64,000 nt of DNA from Chionis minor (lineage: Eukaryota; Chordata; Aves; Charadriiformes; Chionididae): assembly GCA_013398295.1 (NCBI GenBank), contig VZSF01000978.1:1116001-1180000 (forward strand), written 5' to 3'. Below are positions 59,896 to 64,000 of this stretch, in pieces (the first letter of the stretch is position 1; every line of letters starts with the position of its first letter). The position numbers and the translations under genes were made by a program. The notes under the pieces were generated by a model. It saw only the letters and a list, made by a program, of their open reading frames with translations, made no database searches and was not told the DNA's origin.

Positions 59896-62800
59896 GGAGA
59901 GCAGCTACTGCTGTGGGCATAGGAAAGCTAACATATACTCACTTAAGGTAGATGGATTAGTGTCAAGAGACAAAGAAATACACAAAGGTCTCAGTGATAA
60001 AGTAGAAATGAGCAACTTGAACATTATCAAAATGAAACTTTCAACATCATTATCTGAAGATTTCTAAAACAAAAGATTTTAGAATTTGCTTGAATTCCAA
60101 ACTTGAGAGTCGAAGCACTTAATTGTAGTGGGAGATAAGACAGAATGTCAAAATTTAATAATAACCGAGAAAGAAATTTCCAGGTTTTGGGCACTAATTT
60201 TGTGCTTTGACTGTGATCTGAACTTTTCTATGTTGCACACAATTTACAGGTTAATTATTTCATCCCAGAATGATTCCTAAACACAAGTTGATATATGTTG
60301 CTAATTTCTCATGAGTTTTCAAATGAGTTCCATTCCTACCCCTTGATTTGCAATAGTGCTTCAAATTTGCAGATTTGAAGTACTGCAGCATGGGCTTTTT
60401 GTCACCCTCAAGAAAACCCATCTGGCAGTGGATAAGTTGTACACCTTTGGAAATCCTAGTGTGAGATAGGTCACATTAGAGACTCACTAGAACATGACAA
60501 CAAAAGGTCGTGAAGTGACAGTGCGCTGGACTTTCCCCATGTGCAGCTCAGTTCTCTCAGGGACACTTGCAAGATTTGCTGTGTCACAGAGGAGAGAACT
60601 GCCTGGCAAGAAAGAAGAGGAGGAGATCCAGGTACTATGAGAAAGGGCAGGACACAGTGCTGGGAACAAAGAGTTCAGCAGAGAGCTGTAGCTCATGTTC
60701 ATGTGATGGAAACTTCAGCCTGGAAGTTTGAAGTTGAAGATGTAGAGTATCAGAAATGTGACAGCCTAAAGCCCATTGGACAGAGAGAGTTCAAGGGATG
60801 GCTATTAAGATCATAGAGGAAATGTAAACTTTATCATTTCCTAGTTGTTGAAGGGACTGATTTATCAGCCTGCCTTTTGGGGAAAATGTTTGTCTTTTTT
60901 TCCTGCAATGTAGATATTGCGACCACTATGTAAATGCGACTAAAGCCACCACATTTTAGAAAAATGTTCTAAATTACTTTAAAATTAAGGCCTCAGTACG
61001 ATGCTAACTCAAACAGATGATTGTAGCATAAATTAAGGTTCAAGCGTTGAAAGAGTAATAAAGATTTTCTCTCTGAGTGCAATATAAGCACAGCTTGTAC
61101 AGTTGGCTTCCATGTGCAGATGTATTTACAGGCGCACACACGCAGAATATTAAGCTTTATCATCTCAAAATACAATATCTCTTTCTTCCTTTCTCTCTTC
61201 CTTGAAGTTAGTTTAAACAGGATATTAGTTGGAACAGGTTTAAAGCTTGCTGCTTTATGTTTGCTGGTGCAGTAAGCATTCGCAGCTTTTTTCAGCTGCA
61301 CACACACCCAAATGTGTACTCACAATCTCAGGTGCAGTAGCACCCTCGTTCATTCCCATTTCTTAAAGGCTGGAAAATGATTTCTTAGAGTGAGACAGCT
61401 CCTCTGCAACAAAAAGGAATATGTAGAGACAAAATCAGAAATCACATTCAACTACTAGAGACCAAGACGCGAAACAAAAAGCAACCAATTGCAAAACAAC
61501 TACTTAGATCACAAGACATCTTTCAACTGCAGCATTGAATGTGTTTTATAAAGACAGACAGTATCTTTATGCCTATTTAAAAGCATCTAAACAGAAGGGC
61601 ATATGGAGGTGAAACGGGGAAGGCCACAGCAGGCGTGAGAAACTGGGAAGAGAACTCAGGGTGCAATCACTGGGTAATGCTGTCTTTTTAAAGCGGGGAT
61701 TTAGAGATGTCAGCTGAGCATCCCTACCATCAGTGGCAGAACAGATCCGGGATACAATGTGAGGTAAGGGACGTGCCTTGGAAAGAGTAGCTTCTCATCT
61801 GAGATTAGACAGGGATTTGAAAGTGCAGCCTGCATAACTCACAATAATCTCCAGGAGCACCTTTTTTGTGTTTTTATGGAACTCGGTAACAACCAACAGT
61901 TTGACAGTGCTTTGGGGATGTGATGGAGCAGGTCAGCATCTGTCTACTGAGAACTCAACTGGCCTGTGGGATTTCAGCATAAAAACAGTGATGCCAATTG
62001 GTAAAGAGCTTCTCTCAGTCAAGGACAAAAGAAGATTAGAACAACTTTATCGTCTCTGTGAAGAGAGTTTAGAACATGTAAATAATACTTGTTTGTTGGC
62101 CTTTCCATGCAATAAACACTGCAAATCAACCCAAAAATGGTAACAATATTTATATGCATACATACACACACAGTAGCATCTACATGTAATATTTTTTTAT
62201 ACTAGACCGAGAAAGATTTGTCACTCTAACCTCTTTCTTAGTGGATCTTTATAGCATTAATAATAAAACTAGTAGCATTTGATTTGTACTGACATTGTGT
62301 TCAATACAGTGTAAGAAAGCATCTCTGTCTTAAAGAAGACAGAAAAGCAAGACATATTAGAAGTTCCATGCTGGAAAGGTTTATTTTCCCTTTTCCCCTC
62401 ATCTTGCTCCACTATTTTTAGATACCCTTGCCTTAGGTCTCATCAAAAGAACAGGACAGGATAGCAGTTTTCATGGGCAAAAACTTAAGTTCCAGCTTCT
62501 AACCAGAGCTACATTTATTTCACTAAAAATTGCACTATCTTTATTCATCGATGGCTTGCTTTCTCGTTCAGTATTTGGACAAGCATACATTCTTCTCACT
62601 TCAAAAATCCCCAGTGCTGCAGTTTGGCAGCCTGATAAACCCTCAATCTATTCCTGCAGGCAGCTAGCTCCGAGAGCCATCTTGATGTTAACAATGATCT
62701 TGTTTTCCACTGAAAAAAAATAAAAAACACTCTGTAATTTATTCCTCGCTCCCAAAGACTGTGGTTTTCTTTCATTAACATTCCTGTGCCCCACCTGCAA

Positions 62801-63510
62801 TTAAATCATCATGGCTTCCAAGGCCACATACTAGGGATGAAACTTCTAACAATGTAGCAGCCTTTATAAACAGAAAACCATCAGTGATTAGCATACCTTT
62901 ATGCAAACCAACCATCATATGTGTCAATTTTTCTTTTAAGTCAAGCAGTGAGGAGGAGGATGACTTTCAGAAATGAGCAGGTTAAAGCAGCACAGACTCT
63001 CCATGGCTCACTGTGGGACTTTAATCTTTTTTTATGAGCTACAGTGGGTTACAGGCAATAAGAATGCTGTGTCAGTACGCCATTGATTGTGTCTGGAAAA
63101 TTATCATTAAATCCATCTACCTGCCTAGTTAGATAGTCCCTCCACACAGAAATATCTCAAAGTCTCATTTTCAGTGGTTTGTTTTATTTACAATGTCATG
63201 GGAAGGCAGTGAACAAAACTACCTCTTGTGGAAGAATAGAAGTTGATAAAGTAAAGTAAGGGAGTCATCCAAGGCCACAAAAGGAAGTCTTTTGCCAAAA
63301 TTTGAACCTAGGTCACTTGGATATTGCTACAGTATTTTGCAGAGCGATCAGGTAGTTGATATTTTCCAATTAGATTTGGTATATCTACATAACTGGAATT
63401 CCACAGTGCACTAAGTACAAAAGTTTTCAGCAGAACATGTTTCCTATATATGTAAATCAGGTGAGCTGGTGAGATACCAGCTTGAAGATGGTGACTTACA
63501 ATAAAGTGGT
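59896..63510. other. Non-coding, no gene seen
   Basis: AT-rich sequence between two plus-strand CR1 ORF2 pieces. No other repeat family or gene recognised; all frames are under about 105 codons and unrecognised. Confidence 0.5.
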
Positions 63511-64000
63511 AATATATGGATTTGATGGATGGACCACTCAGTGGATAAGGAATTGGCTGGACAGCCACACTCAAAACATTGTGGTCAACAGTTCAATATC
63601 CAAGTGGTGTTCCTCAGAGATCAATACTGGGACCGGTACTATTTAAATCTTTGTTGGTGACATGGACGTTGAGACTGAGTGCACCCTCACCAAGTGTGCC
63701 AAGAAGCTGCGTGGTGCAGTTGAAACTCTGGAGGGAAGGGATGCTGTCCAGAGGGACCTGGACAGGCTGGAGAGTTGGGCCTGTGCCAACCTCACAAAGT
63801 TCAACAAGGCCAATAGCAAGGTCCTGCACATGGATTGGGTCAATCCCAAGCACAAATACAGGCTGCACAGAGAATGGATTGACACCAGCACTGAGGAGGA
63901 GGACTTGGGGTTGTTGGTTGATGAGGAGCTCAACATGACCTGGCAATGTGTGCTCACAGACCAGAAAGCCAGCTGTATCCTGGGCCGCATCAAAAGAAGC
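63511..64000 (+). pseudogene. CR1 ORF2 reverse-transcriptase fragment, running off the window
   Basis: Begins in frame at [15 protein letters not shown], then [10 protein letters not shown], equivalent to CR1 RT after motif A. A short deletion between AAGTGG-type microhomologies shifts frame before [14 protein letters not shown] (RT motif B region). The expected FADDTKL catalytic block is degenerate: the segment reads TKCAKKLRG, lacking both aspartates. It then continues through VETLEGRDAVQRDLDRLESW, FNKANSKVLH, the EEDLGLLVDEELNMTWQC block and ILGRIKRS at the edge. The last ~80 bp correspond to the start of the minus-strand frame at 31640-32107 and are very similar. Dead; the 3' end lies outside the window. 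Confidence 0.9.

Noticed and set aside
1..64000. CRISPR arrays, prokaryotic operons, phage or plasmid systems
   Set aside because: No regularly spaced repeats, operon-like coding or ribosome binding sites; composition and CR1 content are those of an amniote genome.

Overview
This window looks like bird nuclear DNA. It is AT-rich, and I see no gene with a convincing intron-exon structure, no rRNA or tRNA, and none of the compact coding expected of bacteria or phage. Its recognisable interspersed repeats are almost all CR1 LINE fragments. Several end in the 8-bp ATTCTATG-type tail (CATAGAAT when reversed), and I recognise no mammal-type SINE. Recent-looking copies with this tail type, against sparse repeats overall, favour a bird over a turtle or crocodilian. 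That is inference; the species cannot be named. One 59-N gap and two single Ns show a draft assembly.

Layout. 1-5.9 kb: non-coding, with a strongly pyrimidine-rich plus strand over about 1.24-3.06 kb that contains a very decayed minus-strand LINE reverse-transcriptase (RT) fragment. 5.99-7.34 kb: the most structured locus, where a CR1 with its GC-rich 5' region, a broken ORF1 and its 3' end, but lacking nearly all of ORF2, sits inside an older CR1 fragment. 7.3-31.4 kb: long unremarkable stretches with an 89-bp CR1 tail (12.8 kb), a 490-bp 5'-truncated CR1 (16.1 kb), a homopolymer-flanked gap (19.2 kb), a repeat-like segment (19.55 kb) and an old RT fragment (25.65 kb). 31.4-32.2 kb: a 0.7-kb CR1 with a readable ORF2 C-terminus. 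41.7-49.2 kb: two plus-strand CR1 tails and several ancient minus-strand CR1 fragments, one locus carrying an RT motif-A block. 57.0, 59.5 and 63.5 kb: further CR1 pieces; the last runs off the window edge.

No host gene could be supported. Most open frames are short and look like chance or sit antisense to GC-rich or repeat sequence. The window is best read as an intergenic desert or the inside of a very large intron. The coding-like segments that can be recognised are dead ORF1 or ORF2 remnants of CR1, so there is no gene set working together.

I looked for an undescribed system and did not find one. The most informative items are the nested, internally deleted CR1 with its GC-rich 5' region and consensus splice donor, the interrupted ancient CR1 near 46 kb, and the homopolymer-bounded gap. 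Repeat assignments rest on recognising CR1 sequence and protein patterns by eye; no database search was run.
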